64,000 bases of DNA, taken from Cristatella mucedo (lineage: Eukaryota; Bryozoa; Phylactolaemata; Cristatellidae). The position numbers and the translations under genes are program-made. The first letter of the stretch is position 1. Each line of letters begins with the position of its first letter. Location: assembly GCA_009760855.2 (NCBI GenBank), contig WPIO01000001.1, positions 12,350,001 to 12,414,000 of the forward strand, read 5' to 3'. Under the pieces are notes generated by a model that searched no databases, was not told where the DNA came from, and worked only from the letters and a program-made list of their open reading frames with translations. Below are positions 1-11,622 of the stretch, in pieces.

Positions 1-839
1 TCTTTCAAGGCAATGTAGATCAATTTGTTGCAATTTTCAGATTACTTCACGGGCTATACATGTGATTTGAAAGGAAATAAAAATGTTCCAGCACAGGATG
101 TCAACGATTACGGGAAAATCTCCAGGAATTTTGATAACATATAAAGCAAAATCTATCCGACCAAAATAAAAAATTGTTCTTGCGTCATTTAAAACAAGAG
201 AGAGCTGAATTCGCATTTCAAATTTCACTCCGATATGTGAATTATTATCCGAGCTATGAAATTTAAAAGGCTCCAATCTACCCTGAAAATGAAGCTGTAT
301 AAAAGTCACAGGATTTACAAGAGTTCGACAGATTGGGATACAAGTCTCATATGATGCACAGATAAATACGAGTTTTATTTGTAGATTTGTCGCTTCCGGT
401 TTACTTTGGATTAAACTCGGTTTGCATAATCATTTTTCTTTTATGCGGAAGTCGTCAGAACTTCCGATCTCACTTTTAAAAAATATTTGTCTTTCGAAAG
501 ACACCCTAAACAAATATTCGATTGTCGGACAAATTTTGTAAGTATTTTCTTGACATTTCTCGTTAAGGCTATTGGATATCTACAAATCTGTTTAAGATTG
601 CAATCAGTTAAACTTAGTTCAAGTGAATAGCTTATTAGTTAAGTCTGTCCCGATGCCGAATTGAAAGATCGGTTTACGAAAGCAGTCGGCAGGCTACAGT
701 TAAGACATCGCAGCCTAAAAGATACTACTAACTGGTATTCTGAAACCTCATTCGGCCCCTGAAGACGGGCCGAATACCCCATATCTCTCCTCCTCTATTA
801 TGGGCTCCTCTAAGAAATAAAAGATCATCTGGTTTAAAA
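1..839. other. No gene recognised
   Basis: Moderately AT-rich sequence with only short open frames and no recognisable domain. I see nothing I can support as a gene or named repeat here. Confidence 0.5.
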
Positions 840-990
840 GCCTCATTTATTTAACGGCAGAATAGAGCTCGGTGCTATCGGCCCGCTGGCGGCAGACAAT
901 AGAGGATTGTCTGCTGCAGAACTTGAACCTTCGACCTGAAGGTCATGAAGTGCAAGCAGTTAACTCCAACGCTAAGACCCAGGGCAGGAA
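840..990 (-). repeat. tRNA-derived SINE, diverged copy (family A)
   Basis: Reading the minus strand, a tRNA-like head containing a 'cctgggtcttagc' segment is followed by a B-box-like stretch and a tail ending near 'aaataaatgaggc'. The same head and tail recur at 46,935-47,080, 55,890-56,030 and 61,262-61,425, which supports one dispersed family. It is strongly diverged, so its limits are approximate. Confidence 0.55.
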
Positions 991-1439
991 GGTAAGTATA
1001 TATGCCCTAAAACGTCTTTGTCATGCGCCTCTGGTGATAGGCTAGTAAGCAGTTTCTCTTTGACTTTTGAATGCCTCAATAAAATAGCCTTCACTTACAA
1101 AGAACTCACGCGTTAGTTCCTCCCGGCCTCCGATCACGTAACGGAATGCAAATTAAGGCAAACGTTCTGGCAATCCATACAGTTGTCTTTTAATAAAGAA
1201 ATTTTCAGTTTCTTTGGTCTGTCGTTCGGCTTCCGGAGTGCTTCGCTAGTTGGAGCTGCTTATAAAACAATGCCAATTAAGCTTTTTCACTTTACTGAAA
1301 AATCGCACGTCGGATAAAACTAATGACGCGGTGCAATTGCCTGCTGAAAAAGCGCACGACGCCTTGCTATAGCACAATCCACTTGAAAAATCGCAGTTAC
1401 GGGCTCTACTGCTCTAGTCTGCATCGTGATTTGATAGTA

Positions 1440-1700
1440 AAAAAGAGTACATTTTTTATAGCGTCTCCAGAGAACTCGATCTCTTTCTAGGCCCTTTACA
1501 TCTGCAGCGAAGAAACGCATGATCGAATGGTTAGCGGTAGCATGCTCAATGACAGAAAGCATAACGTGGCTAGAGGCAACGTGCACGTGGGCAGCATACA
1601 CGTATGGTTAATGGCAGCGTGCACAGTATCAGCTCGCATAAGCACACAAAGGACGAATCACACGAACTCACCAAATGCTGTGATAAACAGATACGTTTTT
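1440..1700 (-). mobile_element. LINE 3' untranslated end, fragment
   Basis: On the minus strand this carries the 3' tail module shared by LINE pieces elsewhere: a 'gcgcctagaaagagattgagttctc'-like hairpin region, preceded by an imperfect run of 'agcatgc/gcagcatgcacac' units. Matching copies lie at 15,145-15,285, 45,420-45,700, 51,600-51,845 and 55,300-55,555. No open frame survives. Confidence 0.6.
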
Positions 1701-1849
1701 AGCTCACACTGCTGAGATACTTTTCTCTCGGTTGGTGAGTCCGCTGAGAAAGCTCGCTAGAGATTAGCCGACATGGAGGCTGAAGCAACGTCGAGCTCCC
1801 CCTTTGCGTGCTCTCGTCTCTTCCGCCGATCAAACGGGCTCAAACGACA

Positions 1850-2080
1850 ATCGACACTCGGAACACGGCCTGCGCTGTCCTCCGCAACTACTATCCATGT
1901 CTCCGTGCTACTACTCACTTCCTCGACTCTTCACACTTTCTCTTTGTTTGACGAGGTGGAGTCCGATGGCTGCCGTAGCCGCTGGCTGGAGTAGCCTTAG
2001 GCTTTGAGTGCGCTATCCACATACGGATACTCTTCAGCAGCGTAACACCCAGTTGATCTTTACGGCTTTGTTAAATTATA
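1850..2080 (+). repeat. LINE-associated 3' module, diverged copy
   Basis: This resembles the modules at 4,745-4,990 and 50,985-51,225: a 'cacactttctctttg..tgacgaggtggagtccg' run followed by 'gagtgcgctat' and 'gtaacaccca'. It probably derives from the 3' region of a LINE family. It is too diverged to delimit exactly. Confidence 0.45.
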
Positions 2081-3669
2081 GAGATATGTGTATGGTCCGC
2101 AGGTATTTAAAAAAATTAACTTCATATTGTTGCAAGTTGGAAGAAGCCAAAGTAGTCCATATAAACAAGATTAAGTCTGGCGAAGTTTGTATCATTTGGT
2201 AAATATTTAGAGGTTGCATCGAGTCTCTGACCGGGCACGCCATTTTGCTTTCGATCAGTCAGCAAATTCTCGTTGTTGGTTTACTTTGTAAGTTGCTGGA
2301 TGAAATTTATGTAAGTATTTACCATGTTGTTTAATATAAGAGTTACTGTGTGCCCGCTGACCCTTTTGGATCATTTTTCGGTCTCGTTTACTGTTCCTGC
2401 TCATTGTACGAACAGGGTAATGGCGAATTCGTCCAGCGAAGTAACTTAAAAGGCATTCAGCAAAAAACATTTTTCAAATCTGTTCGTGATGCAGCCTAAT
2501 TGATCTGCACCCAGACTTGATGGACAGCCTTGATACTCTCTCGGATGCAGTGAACATGACACCTAAGAGTTCTTCTGGAGATTCCTTTCAATTTACAAGC
2601 AAAAGCTGCAAAAGACGCGCCGTGTTAAGCGCAGGCTTGAACGCCGTTTAAAGAAATCTGGATCTGATGCAGACCTAGTCAATGTCAAAAACTTCCTTCG
2701 AGTTTACACCCGAAAGCTTAAAAAAGCCAGGGCTTCCTTTTTCACTCGAAAGCTGAATTCCCGCCAGTCGGACCCTAAACAGATTTATAAGACAGTAAAC
2801 TATTTACTGGCCAATGCTGAGAGGTCCGACTCCCCAGATATTAAGGGCTCAGCCGAAAGATTTTTAGCATTCTTTACTGAAAACATTGTGCAAGTTTGTG
2901 CCTCCATAAAGCCCCCTCCGACTAAAGTGATTGCTGAATCGCAGCATGTGACCTTCCTTAAAAGATTTTCCCAGTTTTCTTCGTGCGATGTGGCTACCTT
3001 AATAAGGTCTAGTAAAAAGAGCTCGTCTCCTGAAAACCCTATACCATCATCTCTGTGGTCTTCACTGGCAGACACACGTAGCCAAGCCATAATCGAGATT
3101 TTTAATGCTTCTCTAGAAAAAGGCGCTGCACCCAAGTAATTCAAATCGCCCATCGTTAGACCAATACTTAAAAAGCCTGGATCAGATACAGAGGTCCTTA
3201 CGAACTATCGCCCAGTTTCCCTTCTTCCTTTTTTTCAAAGATTCTTGAAAAAAATCGTCGAAAAGCAGCTGGTAGCGCACATTGAAAAGAATAAATTGTC
3301 AGAAAAAACAAATCAAGGTTCAACTGACTGCACTCCACTGAAACTGCTCTCCTCCGCATAACCAATGACATCCTATGCAGCAACGATGACGGGAATGTCA
3401 TTGTCCTGGTGCTGCCAGATCTATCAGCTGCCTTCAACACCATTGATTACGATGTCCTGTTTGAATGATTGAGAACGAAGATCGGTGTGGCAGACGAGGC
3501 ACTAGTGTGGTTTAAAGCGTACTTGTCAGGTCGTGTTCAATCCGAGTCGTATGGGGGGGGGGGTCAGGTCTCATCCACTAGACCAGTCACCAGTGGAGTT
3601 CCTCAAGGGTCCGTATTCGGTCCTTGTCTGTTCTCCAATTATGCTCAACGTATGGAAAAAGTGATTAAG

Positions 3670-3840
3670 GCCCATCCTAGCTGATTAGACATCATATTTT
3701 TGTATAGCGACAGAAGAGCCTCTACGGCTATCACCACTGGCGATAAAGGATCGTCCACCACAGGATTCGAACCCACGACCTCGGGACCGAGGTCGTGAAA
3801 AGCAACCGCCTTACCTAGTGTGCCACCACGGCTCCACACG
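3670..3840 (-). mobile_element. SINE family A, nested in LINE reverse transcriptase
   Basis: Minus-strand copy of the family best seen at 61,461-61,627. It has a tRNA-like head with a B box ('gtgggttcgaatcctg'), a central 'ggcggttgcttttcacgacc' palindromic arm and a tail 'tatacaaaaat..gtctaatcagctagg'. Seven-base repeats 'gattaag' at 3,663-3,669 and 3,841-3,847 flank it and are the likely target-site duplication. The host LINE RT frame resumes on the far side. Confidence 0.75.
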
Positions 3841-4551
3841 GATTAAGATATCACTTTTGTGCTGACGATAATCAGCTTTATTTGCCATTTAAACCGTCGG
3901 AATTGACTGCAGCAGCTGATAAACCGAATGCTTGCCTTGCCAAAATTTGATCCTGAAGGTAGGAAAATTTCTTGAAACTAAACAAGATAAAAATGAGCTA
4001 CTGCTCATTGGACATCCCAAGTTTGTGACTGAATTAGAAGGCGTTTATCTTCAAATAGGTGATGTTGTTGAACCATCACCATGAGCTCGGAATTTAAGTG
4101 TCGTCTTCAGCAATTGCCTAAAAATTAAAAGCTTTGTAAAGAAGACTGCTTCCACAGCTAGCCGTCACATCCGATCCCTATCTCAGATTAGGAACTGTCT
4201 TCCACAGCAGCTAGCAAAAAAACTAACCAACTCCTTAGTTCTGTCTCGGCTAGATTATTGTAATTTCCTTTTGGCTGGGCTACCGAAAAAAGCCATGGGG
4301 CCACTGCAGCTGGCTATGAATATGGCTGTAAGGCTAGCTTGCAAATCGCAGAGGTTTGACCATGTTTCTCCTTTTCTAAAAGAGCTAGGGTGGCTGCCTG
4401 TTGATCGACGGATACAGAGCAAAATTCTTACACTGACCCACAAGGCCCGCCAAGACTTGGCTCCACCACGGCTTGGCTCCACCAGCTCGAAGAGGCTGAA
4501 CTGCTGCACCAGTTTCAGCCTCTTCGAGCCCTAAGGTCCTGTGTAGACAAT

Positions 4552-4628
4552 ACGTCGTGGGCTCAAGCCCCGAGGCATATGTGAAGAGCCTGAATAGAGA
4601 GGGGCGCTATATAAATGAATTATATTTA
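4552..4628 (+). mobile_element. SINE family B, 3' fragment
   Basis: The B-box-like 'gtgggctcaagccccgagg' is followed by the tail 'gtgaagagcctgaatagag..gggcgctatataaatgaattatat'. Full copies are at 39,045-39,190, 48,655-48,805 and 61,910-62,055. It splits the C-terminal coding part of the LINE at 2,500-4,990. Confidence 0.65.
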
Positions 4629-4992
4629 TTATTTAAATTAGCTGTTCCATTCCTCCGCTTAAAGACTGTTGGCGACAGAAGCTTTAGCTCTGCAGGTCCT
4701 AGACTCTGGAACTCGCTTCCACAATTCTTACGCAACGAAAACTAATCTCCTGCTGCCGACTATGGCACATCCTTTTCGGCGGTACTGAGCTGCTACTTCT
4801 ATGCTACTCACAACCTCAACTGCTCTCCTGACTCTGCTATGCTTCCCACTTTCTCTTTGTTGCGTGAGACGAAGTCTGTTGGCTATCGAATGCGTACCGA
4901 AAGGCGCTTAGGCTGGGAGTGCGCTACACAAAACTCTCCTGCGTGACACCCACACGGTTTTTATGATGTTGCGGAGTTACAGACGGAGATAC

Positions 4993-5431
4993 AAGTCTTG
5001 CTTCCTACTCCGCTCCGCCAACTCAGCCTGCAAGGGCTACTCTACACCATTTCTCTGCGGGCCATGCTTCGCTAATGTAATTACCGGTGGAATAAAACCT
5101 GTCTGCTAGAGTCTTTATCGCACGCCGCCTCAAAATAAAGTTCCTGAACTCCGAGCCCAGAGCGTCCCATAAACTGTGACTCGCTCGAAGCGCATCGATT
5201 ACTTCGCCGGTCAAGTCGTCGGCCATTCTTTTCAAAGCAATGCAGTAGGCGTGGCCTGAACGGCGTCTACGATTGGTCACTTGCTACGTCTTGGCTGGAA
5301 AAGTCAAACCGGGCTCGGCTGCTGAGTCTTCGCTAAGTCTTCCCTTAATCTGGACCGGCTCCGCCATATTGGTGACGTATACACCAAAGACTCGAGTTGG
5401 TAAGAAGCAAGTATGAAGCAAGATTCGCCGT
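4993..5431. mobile_element. MITE-like inverted-repeat element, copy 1
   Basis: About 430 bp, homologous over its length to 17,540-18,056; a 36-base stretch around 5,250-5,285 is virtually unchanged. The left end ('agtcttgcttcctactc') and the right end ('gagttggtaagaagcaag') are inverted complements, which suggests a non-autonomous DNA transposon. No transposase frame is visible. The inverted repeats are imperfect, and an obvious short target duplication was not found. Confidence 0.55.
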
Positions 5432-6739
5432 CTAGATCAGGCTTTGGGCTCACCGCGAAGCGCACGAGTAATATGCACTAAGTGTGCACACTCCGAATTC
5501 TGCTGGCAGTTGGGTGCGCTTTTATGCCAATGCTCGCTTTCTCAAAGGAAATAGCGACCGTAAAGTCAGCTGCTCAGTAGCTTGTCACGTGATTTTCTTT
5601 TTCTGCCCAGTTGTGTGTAGCTGCGATTTCGCGAACGTACGAAGTATATGCCTCGGTGACAGCGCTATAAATATGTGCGAAATAAGTCATTCTATTCTAA
5701 TTTTGCGCACCGATGCACTAGGGTGCCAACGTTGCGTGCTCTTGAACGTAACTAGTCGGCCCGTGAGCGAGGTGGCCGTGGAGCTTCTGCTTAACCCGGA
5801 TGCTGGCAGCTGCTTGCTTGTCTGGCAGCAGCTTACAGCTGCCAATAACCGCAGTGGGATATGTGAGCTGTGTGGACCAGCGGTTCCGACCGTGGCAGGT
5901 ACCGGCTTATGAAGAGGAGAATTAAAAGAGCTCTGGTCGCTGCCGTCCGCGTAGAGCATCGATCATTTATTGATCATTTTCGATAGACGAGAAGAAAACC
6001 TCTCTACCTCGGAATTATCTTTTCAAGCAAGCGCCATCGCCTGCGTCTTGGGAGTCGGTGCAGCCGACCGTAGATACTTCTGCCAAAGGGTACCAGAAAA
6101 GGTGAAGAAATTCGCAAGACCATCTTCCATTATCAGTCTCAAACATGTACGTACTGTTTATACTCATTATATACAGCGGTGTCCTGCGTTGCGAATCCGT
6201 ACGAATCCTTTCGCAAACTAGGTTCTTATCCCGAGTCATTAGTCACCAGGATCACAATTTACCCGTAGGGTTCTATGAGAAAAACTTTAATTCATTCCCG
6301 AGCCCAACGAAAAATAGTGAAAATCATTCCCGAATAAAAAAAATAGAAAAATAACACCCATGTTGAGAATTCTCTTGACTTCTTGCGGAGGTTTTACATT
6401 CGACCATTGAGGAGTAATGGCATCTTGTTAGCATCTTCGATGCTCAATTTAACGCTCATAAATGATTATGAATTCATTTGTATTCCGGCACTTCTTTGGA
6501 AGCCTGCGGCAGCATATCAATTGAAAAATTTTATATTGCCAAATGCTCGTACCCCTAAACACAAGCCCGCTGAGTTCGATTCGAAACCCGGGTTCGTGAT
6601 CCGAATGATTTTTCCGCCAATCGGGGCGTTAGTAAACCGGATTGGTCAAAACGCAAGGCCTTCGAAACCCGGAACCCCACTGCATGTATGTGCGTATCTA
6701 CTGGTGATTTTTCAGGCCGGCAGACTAGTAAGAGGGGAG
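5432..6739. other. No gene recognised
   Basis: Several open frames of 70-142 codons occur (for example 5,484-5,912), but none has a recognisable domain or splice context. Nothing repeat-like was identified with confidence. Confidence 0.45.
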
Positions 6740-7640
6740 CTACAGAAGTTGAGACGGGGTGTCAGAAATGCAAGGATCTAGTGAAAGGTCTCTTTGAAAC
6801 AGGACATGTAGATTTCGTGCAGATGCAGCGGGAGATATGCTGGCAGAGCCGATTTTGAGCGCTAAACTTTCCAATATCTGAGTCACACTTGAATTGATAA
6901 TAATCAGTATTGCTTTGACAGTCATTTAATTTGAGAAAGTTTGCTGATATCCGTGTGCGGATGTCAGCAATACATGCAGCAAGAGAGGTGAGATAACTCG
7001 ACATGCTGGAGGGCTGGGAGGGATCAATGCAAAGGTACAAATGAGTGTCGTCTACATGGAAATGAACGCCTGCATTGTGCTTGGCGATCACATCGGCAAC
7101 GGCAAGAGGGAGAGTATAAATTGGGAACAGAAGTTGGCCAAGCATAGAGCCTTGAGGTAACCCATACTTCAGTAGTTCATGGAATGCTGTTTGTCCGTTC
7201 ACACCAATACTCTCGAGTCTTCCACTGAGATAGGACCTGAACCAATGCAGTGCAGTACCAGGGATGCCCACGCGAGATGAGAGGCGCTCGAGAAGGATTC
7301 GGCGAACAATAGCACCGAACGCTGCCGAAAGATCAAGCAAAACAAGCAGACATATGCATACGCAAGTGTGCATTCCTGAAAAGTCGTTTAGACACCTGAA
7401 GCAATGCTGACTCTGTGAAGTGATTAGCTCTAAAACCAGACTGTAATTTACTTGCTAGGCTGGACGTTTCAGTATGAGTTCAGCAGGTCTGCCACAACTC
7501 ATTCCACTGTTTTTGATAGGAATGGTAGAAGGGAGACTGGACGTAAGCTGCTATAGTTCTCTCGGTGTAGTGTTGCTTTCGTAATTAGTGGCATAACTAC
7601 AGCTTTTTTGAAGATTGAAGCGTGGGCCTACGGCTTTTGC
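6740..7640 (-). mobile_element. CR1/L2-like LINE reverse transcriptase remnant
   Basis: On the minus strand the frame at 7,373-6,762 shows consecutive RT blocks: LLVLLDLSAAF (fingers/palm A), ALHWFRSYLSGR, LLKYGLPQGSMLGQLLF (block 4) and a degraded catalytic box (HVDDTHLYL where YADD is expected). RT-like sequence continues upstream to about 7,640 in other frames and downstream to about 6,745 (an AQNLGV-type block is degenerate). It is a dead fragment related to those at 15,870-16,220 and 49,283-49,573. Confidence 0.8.
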
Positions 7641-9267
7641 TGTTGTAATTATCGAAGCGCCTTGACACTCATGTACATGCCTCACCCGTGGCCAATAGTT
7701 AAGCCAGTGACGCAGCGAAGTGTCAGGCCGCTAATGCATGTTATTTTCGTGTCGTCTAGCGCGACAGATCAAGCTCTCGCCCGTTGACAGTAATAAAGCA
7801 GTGTCTCATTTACCGCGAACTTTCGCCTGCTGTGCCTCCATGAGGCTTCCACTAGAACAGCCGCCACAGTAATACAGCAAGGTCAGGGAATGACCCGAGG
7901 CTAAAGACATATTTATTCTATTAGTCATACATGTCAGAAGCAAATCTGTACCTAGGCGAGGTTCGGTTGGCTGGGACGGCTGTAATGTGATATGGGTTAC
8001 CGGATGTCTGGTGGGCCATTGCCATCTACTCTGCCATCTACAGGCCTGAAATTTTGACATTAGTTTGGCTGGCCTGCCACGATACCTTCCAGTGACCTTT
8101 AAAGGAAAGACAATGGTGGGACTGGATGGAAGCGGATCAAGTTATCCTGGTCTTGTTATCTGAGTGGCCGAAATACAGTCTCTTTGAAGGTTGTAGAAAC
8201 AGTGTAACTGTGGGCAATGACTTATTTATTATGTTAGTTATTCAGGGCAGCTGCAAATCGTGACATCTCAGAAGTAGAGCAGTAGGCATATGGTCTAAAG
8301 GTCTGGTAGTCTTAAGAAGGGAGATGAACTTCGAGATGAGATCAGCTGTACCAGGCTTGAATGTATACATTGGGATAGATCCAAAAAGCGGACTATGAAA
8401 GAGTCCAGTGGGAAGCCTACCTTGCGGATGTGATCCCTGTTCTTATTTATCTCAGTGACAAAAAAAACTATCCACCAGATCACTGCAAGGATCGCTAGGC
8501 AAGATGGACCAAGCAGCGCTTAGGGTGTTGGACGGTCTGCATCAGCCAGCATTTTTGAGCTGTGCATCTGTGATTCAGCTAGCTTCATATTGAATCTAGA
8601 CTAGGCTAAGACAGATCGGTACGACCCAAAATAGCCCTCGTAAGCCAGTCGACGAACAGAAAGTGACCATTTGTATGTTTTTTTCAAGTTTTCGCTTAGT
8701 AGTCCTAGCCATTATATAAAGTCTGCACCGAACCACAGGCTATTTGGCACAGCTGCCGAGGTCTCAAGCCTAAAGGTCTAGCAAAAACGATTGCAATAGC
8801 AGTCCCACATTGCAAACTTCTATGACCGAGTAAGTGAAAATTCGACTTATTTTCAGTCCACTACTTAGGTCTACTTTTGACACACGGGTGGCAATTAGAC
8901 GTCCTCAATATGTCGGCTATTTTAAATGAAACCAGTGTACTATCGCCTACACAGTTACATCACGCCACCTACACTGGGGCAGGCAGCTAATTTTTCGACC
9001 TCTAAATCAGAGGATACCCAAGGTTAAATCCTGGATAAAGCCTCGAAAGGCAACTTGGAAAGTCAGTCAGTGGTCGATGGAAAATGCTGCAGGTAGAAAT
9101 CATTTTAACGAGCTCAAAGCCACAGTAACATTTATACTGCCATGTAGCAGTCCGGGTATCTATTGGTCGGCTTGCAATGTGCAGCTCTTACGGCCGGTTA
9201 CCCCATCCGTAAGTTATCGCATGTGAGGTCACCAGGTAAACACAACGCTGCTAAGTGCACACGCTTA
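7641..9267. other. No gene recognised
   Basis: Only short frames without domains occur. Compact, mixed-composition sequence lies downstream of the fem-1 stop codon; part of it may be 3' untranslated or intergenic DNA of that gene. No polyadenylation signal stood out on the minus strand. Confidence 0.4.
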
Positions 9268-9467
9268 TTAGCAATAGAGGTCAGTACCAGCACCGACAAG
9301 ATAGCAACGTGAGATGACCGGAACACAAGAGCCAAGACAAAATCGGCTTGCTGGTGAGAGACCAGAGGGGAGACTGCTGCACCACACGAGTGCTATGACA
9401 CGGTAGCTTAGGTCACACGCCAGCACGAAGTGGCGGCAGTGGCCGCCGAAGCTTAACCCTGCGACTC

Positions 9468-11622
9468 TCAGTGCATGCTCACGAAGTCCAGAAGGTCTTT
9501 CGGCAGCACACCCTCGTAGGTGCCAGCGCCGGTTCGCTTGACAGCACGAGCCGCTAAGCACATCAGTCGCGGCTTAATTTGCAGCCTGAGGATAACCTCG
9601 GCAACGCCGGTGGCACAGCACTGCAGGGCCGTTTTGCCGTGCACGTTTGTGCAGTCTAGATGGCCGCTGTACTTGGAGATAAGCATGATTATGTCGTGCA
9701 GCTCTGTAAAGTCGTTTATCGGGTTGACGAGCTGGACGGCAATGTGAAGTGGAGTGTTGCCCAGATTATCGCGGCAGTCGGGTCTGTGCCCGCATTCGAG
9801 CAGCCAGCCTGCAACTTCGCCACTGGGAAAGGTGATGTCGTCGGCCATGCGAAAATCGGCATACTTCCTGTGGCTCACAGCCATGTGCAGGAGACTAAAA
9901 CCGATGGGCAGTCGAACGTCCATCTTGCAGAAACGATAGGTGACACGGCGGAGGTCAAAGCTCTCCACTTTGGAGAGCCGGGACTGCGTGGCAAATGCCA
10001 CCAGGTTCAGCATCGACTGCATGTCCGTAAACACAGCCTACAAATGCGCATTGTAGTGAATATGACCAATAAGTGTAAGACCAGACCGACGAGCACAAAA
10101 CGATCGCATCGCAAGGGATCGCCGAGCAGCGGCAGCTGCAGCCTACTACCAAGAAATCGTACGAAATGAGGGCAGTTACGACGACGACAGCAGGTGCCGC
10201 TAGCTGCTGCAGCAAGATGATCGGCAGCATGGCGAGGCAAACAAACGAATGCACAATTCTCACCATTTCAGCTTCGTCGTCTTTCTGTTTACGAACAGCA
10301 CCAATGTCTAGACACAGCAGCTCCATTGCCCTTTTCAGTAGAGTGCAAGGTATTGGCTCCCTTGCCTCGAGCATGGAACCAAACGATTTGGTGATTCGCC
10401 CCAGTTCTTTACTAATACAAAATTCATTATTCAACTTTGCCTTGGCGGCACGCAGTGAAAGTCTCAGGCCACGGCGACAGTCGCCGGCTTCTGCAAGCCA
10501 AGCAGCTCGATATTCCAAGTGGTAAGCCACTGCTGGGTGCTGGAGGCCTAGAATGCGCTCCTGCATTAGCAGGGCTTCCAGCCCAAGTCTGGCCTCGTCA
10601 GCCTTGATCGCCACGAGTTCAGCAAGAGAGCAGCACTCCGTCTGAAAGTCGTAATCTTCCAGGGTCTCCACGGGACTTTTCCTGAGCCCACAACGGTCAC
10701 GCTCTAGCATTGCGGCATGCATGTAATTGAAGCTCAATGACAAGTTTTCATTCTGACCAGCATTGGCAAGTGAAGCAGCAATAAGCTCGTATGCTTCTAT
10801 GCGATCCTTGGCACCACAGGACTGTTTCGCAGCCCACCATTCCACTATGCCCACTTTGCCGTAGGCTGCTGCTGACACAATGGGGGTCAGGCCATGCTCG
10901 TTCTTCGACACGGAAGCATTGCGTGCGATTAGATAGATCACTACGGCAATATTTCCTTCCTCGGCTGCCAAATGCAAAGCAGATGTAGCGCAATCATGAC
11001 TAGGATCTATATTCGCTCCGTGATCAACAAGACAGCGAACCACGTCAAGGTAGCCGTAATAGGATGCATGCATGAGGCACGTGCTGCCACGATCGTCGAC
11101 CGAATTGACGTCGGCGCCATTACTTATCAAGTAACGGACGATATCTATGTTGCATATGCAGCAAGCAGCGTGAAGTGGAGTAGACTTCGTAGCACACGCA
11201 TGATTAACACTGGCGCCAGCGGCGACGAGCACTTTGACGACGTCCAAGTGGCCACATGCAGCAGCACACCAAAGAGCGGTAGCATCGGCATTTAGGGTGT
11301 CGCCTATCACGACGGAGGCTGGCCGATCAATATCGACACTAAAGTCTGTTACAAGGGCTTCGACAATCCTTAGACGGCCTGCCTTAGCCGCTACTACAAG
11401 AGGTGTGAGTTTCTCGCTGCCAGCATTCTTGTAGAAACGCAGAGCAGCGTCTCGATACTCTTGCGTGCAGGAGCTGAGGAGACGATTCAGCGCTGCAAGC
11501 CATCCGTTCAAAGCAGCAACGAATACCTCTTCGCAGAAGTCTTCGAGCGCTCCTTGCGTGCCAGTTGGATCCAGGGCGAGGAGACTGGCTGAGAAATCCG
11601 GCGCTTCTTCCTCTTCTTCCAC
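9468..11622 (-). CDS. FEM-1 homolog, ankyrin-repeat substrate receptor of CUL2 ubiquitin ligase
   Basis: Two-exon gene. Exon 1 is 11,622-10,264 (453 codons). A phase-0 intron of 226 nt (10,263-10,038) begins GTGAGA after ATG and ends TTTGTAG. Exon 2 is 10,037-9,468 (189 codons plus TGA). The 642-residue product has an acidic start (MEEEEE), an N-terminal ankyrin block (residues ~65-290; units such as ATALWCAAACGHLDVVKVLV and STCLMHASYYGYLDVVRCLV), a TPR-like middle (LLMQERILGLQHP, about 350-400) and, in exon 2, the C-terminal ankyrins (FSLLHMAV, GNTPLHIAVQ) and the family-typical end CLAARAV...DLLDFVSMH. Family knowledge: FEM1 proteins are adaptors recognising C-terminal degrons for CUL2 ligases. 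Length fits the family (~615-670). The exons join in frame with no internal stop, so the gene looks functional. FEM1A/B/C subtype is unresolved. Confidence 0.9.
10038..10263 (-). other. Intron of the FEM-1 homolog
   Basis: On the minus strand it begins GTGAGAATT directly after an ATG codon and ends ...GCGCATTTGTAG before GCTGTGTTTACG. Removing it joins the TPR-like part to the C-terminal ankyrin part in phase 0. Reading through instead gives family-unlike hydrophobic sequence, which supports splicing. Confidence 0.85.

Larger units (their letters stand above)
2500..4990 (+). mobile_element. CR1/L2-like LINE ORF2 remnant, interrupted by SINEs
   Basis: A decayed non-LTR retrotransposon running left to right. 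Around 2,880-3,139 is the open linker before the reverse transcriptase. At 3,140-3,300 is the early RT region (frame fragments 'PIVRPILKKPG' and 'NYRPVSLLP'). At 3,469-3,640 is a WFKAYLSGR and GVPQGSVFGP block. A degenerate ADD catalytic box lies near 3,858-3,890 (ADDNQLYLPF). The thumb/C-terminal region (SRLDYCNFLLAGLP, LGWLPVDRRIQSKILTLTHKA) covers 4,180-4,500, and GDRSFSSAGPRLWNSLP covers 4,640-4,745. A SINE sits inside the RT at 3,670-3,840, and the 3' part of another sits at 4,552-4,628. Many stops and shifts make it inactive. Assignment to the CR1/L2/Rex group rests on these C-terminal motifs. Confidence 0.8.

Noticed and set aside
3670-3840. tRNA genes suggested by A/B-box-like sequences in the SINEs
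   Set aside because: The heads lack a foldable full cloverleaf and occur in repeated elements with shared non-tRNA bodies and tails.
10007-10263. Hydrophobic C-terminal continuation of the fem-1 first exon
   Set aside because: It is intron read-through: removing 10,038-10,263 joins two family-typical parts in phase.
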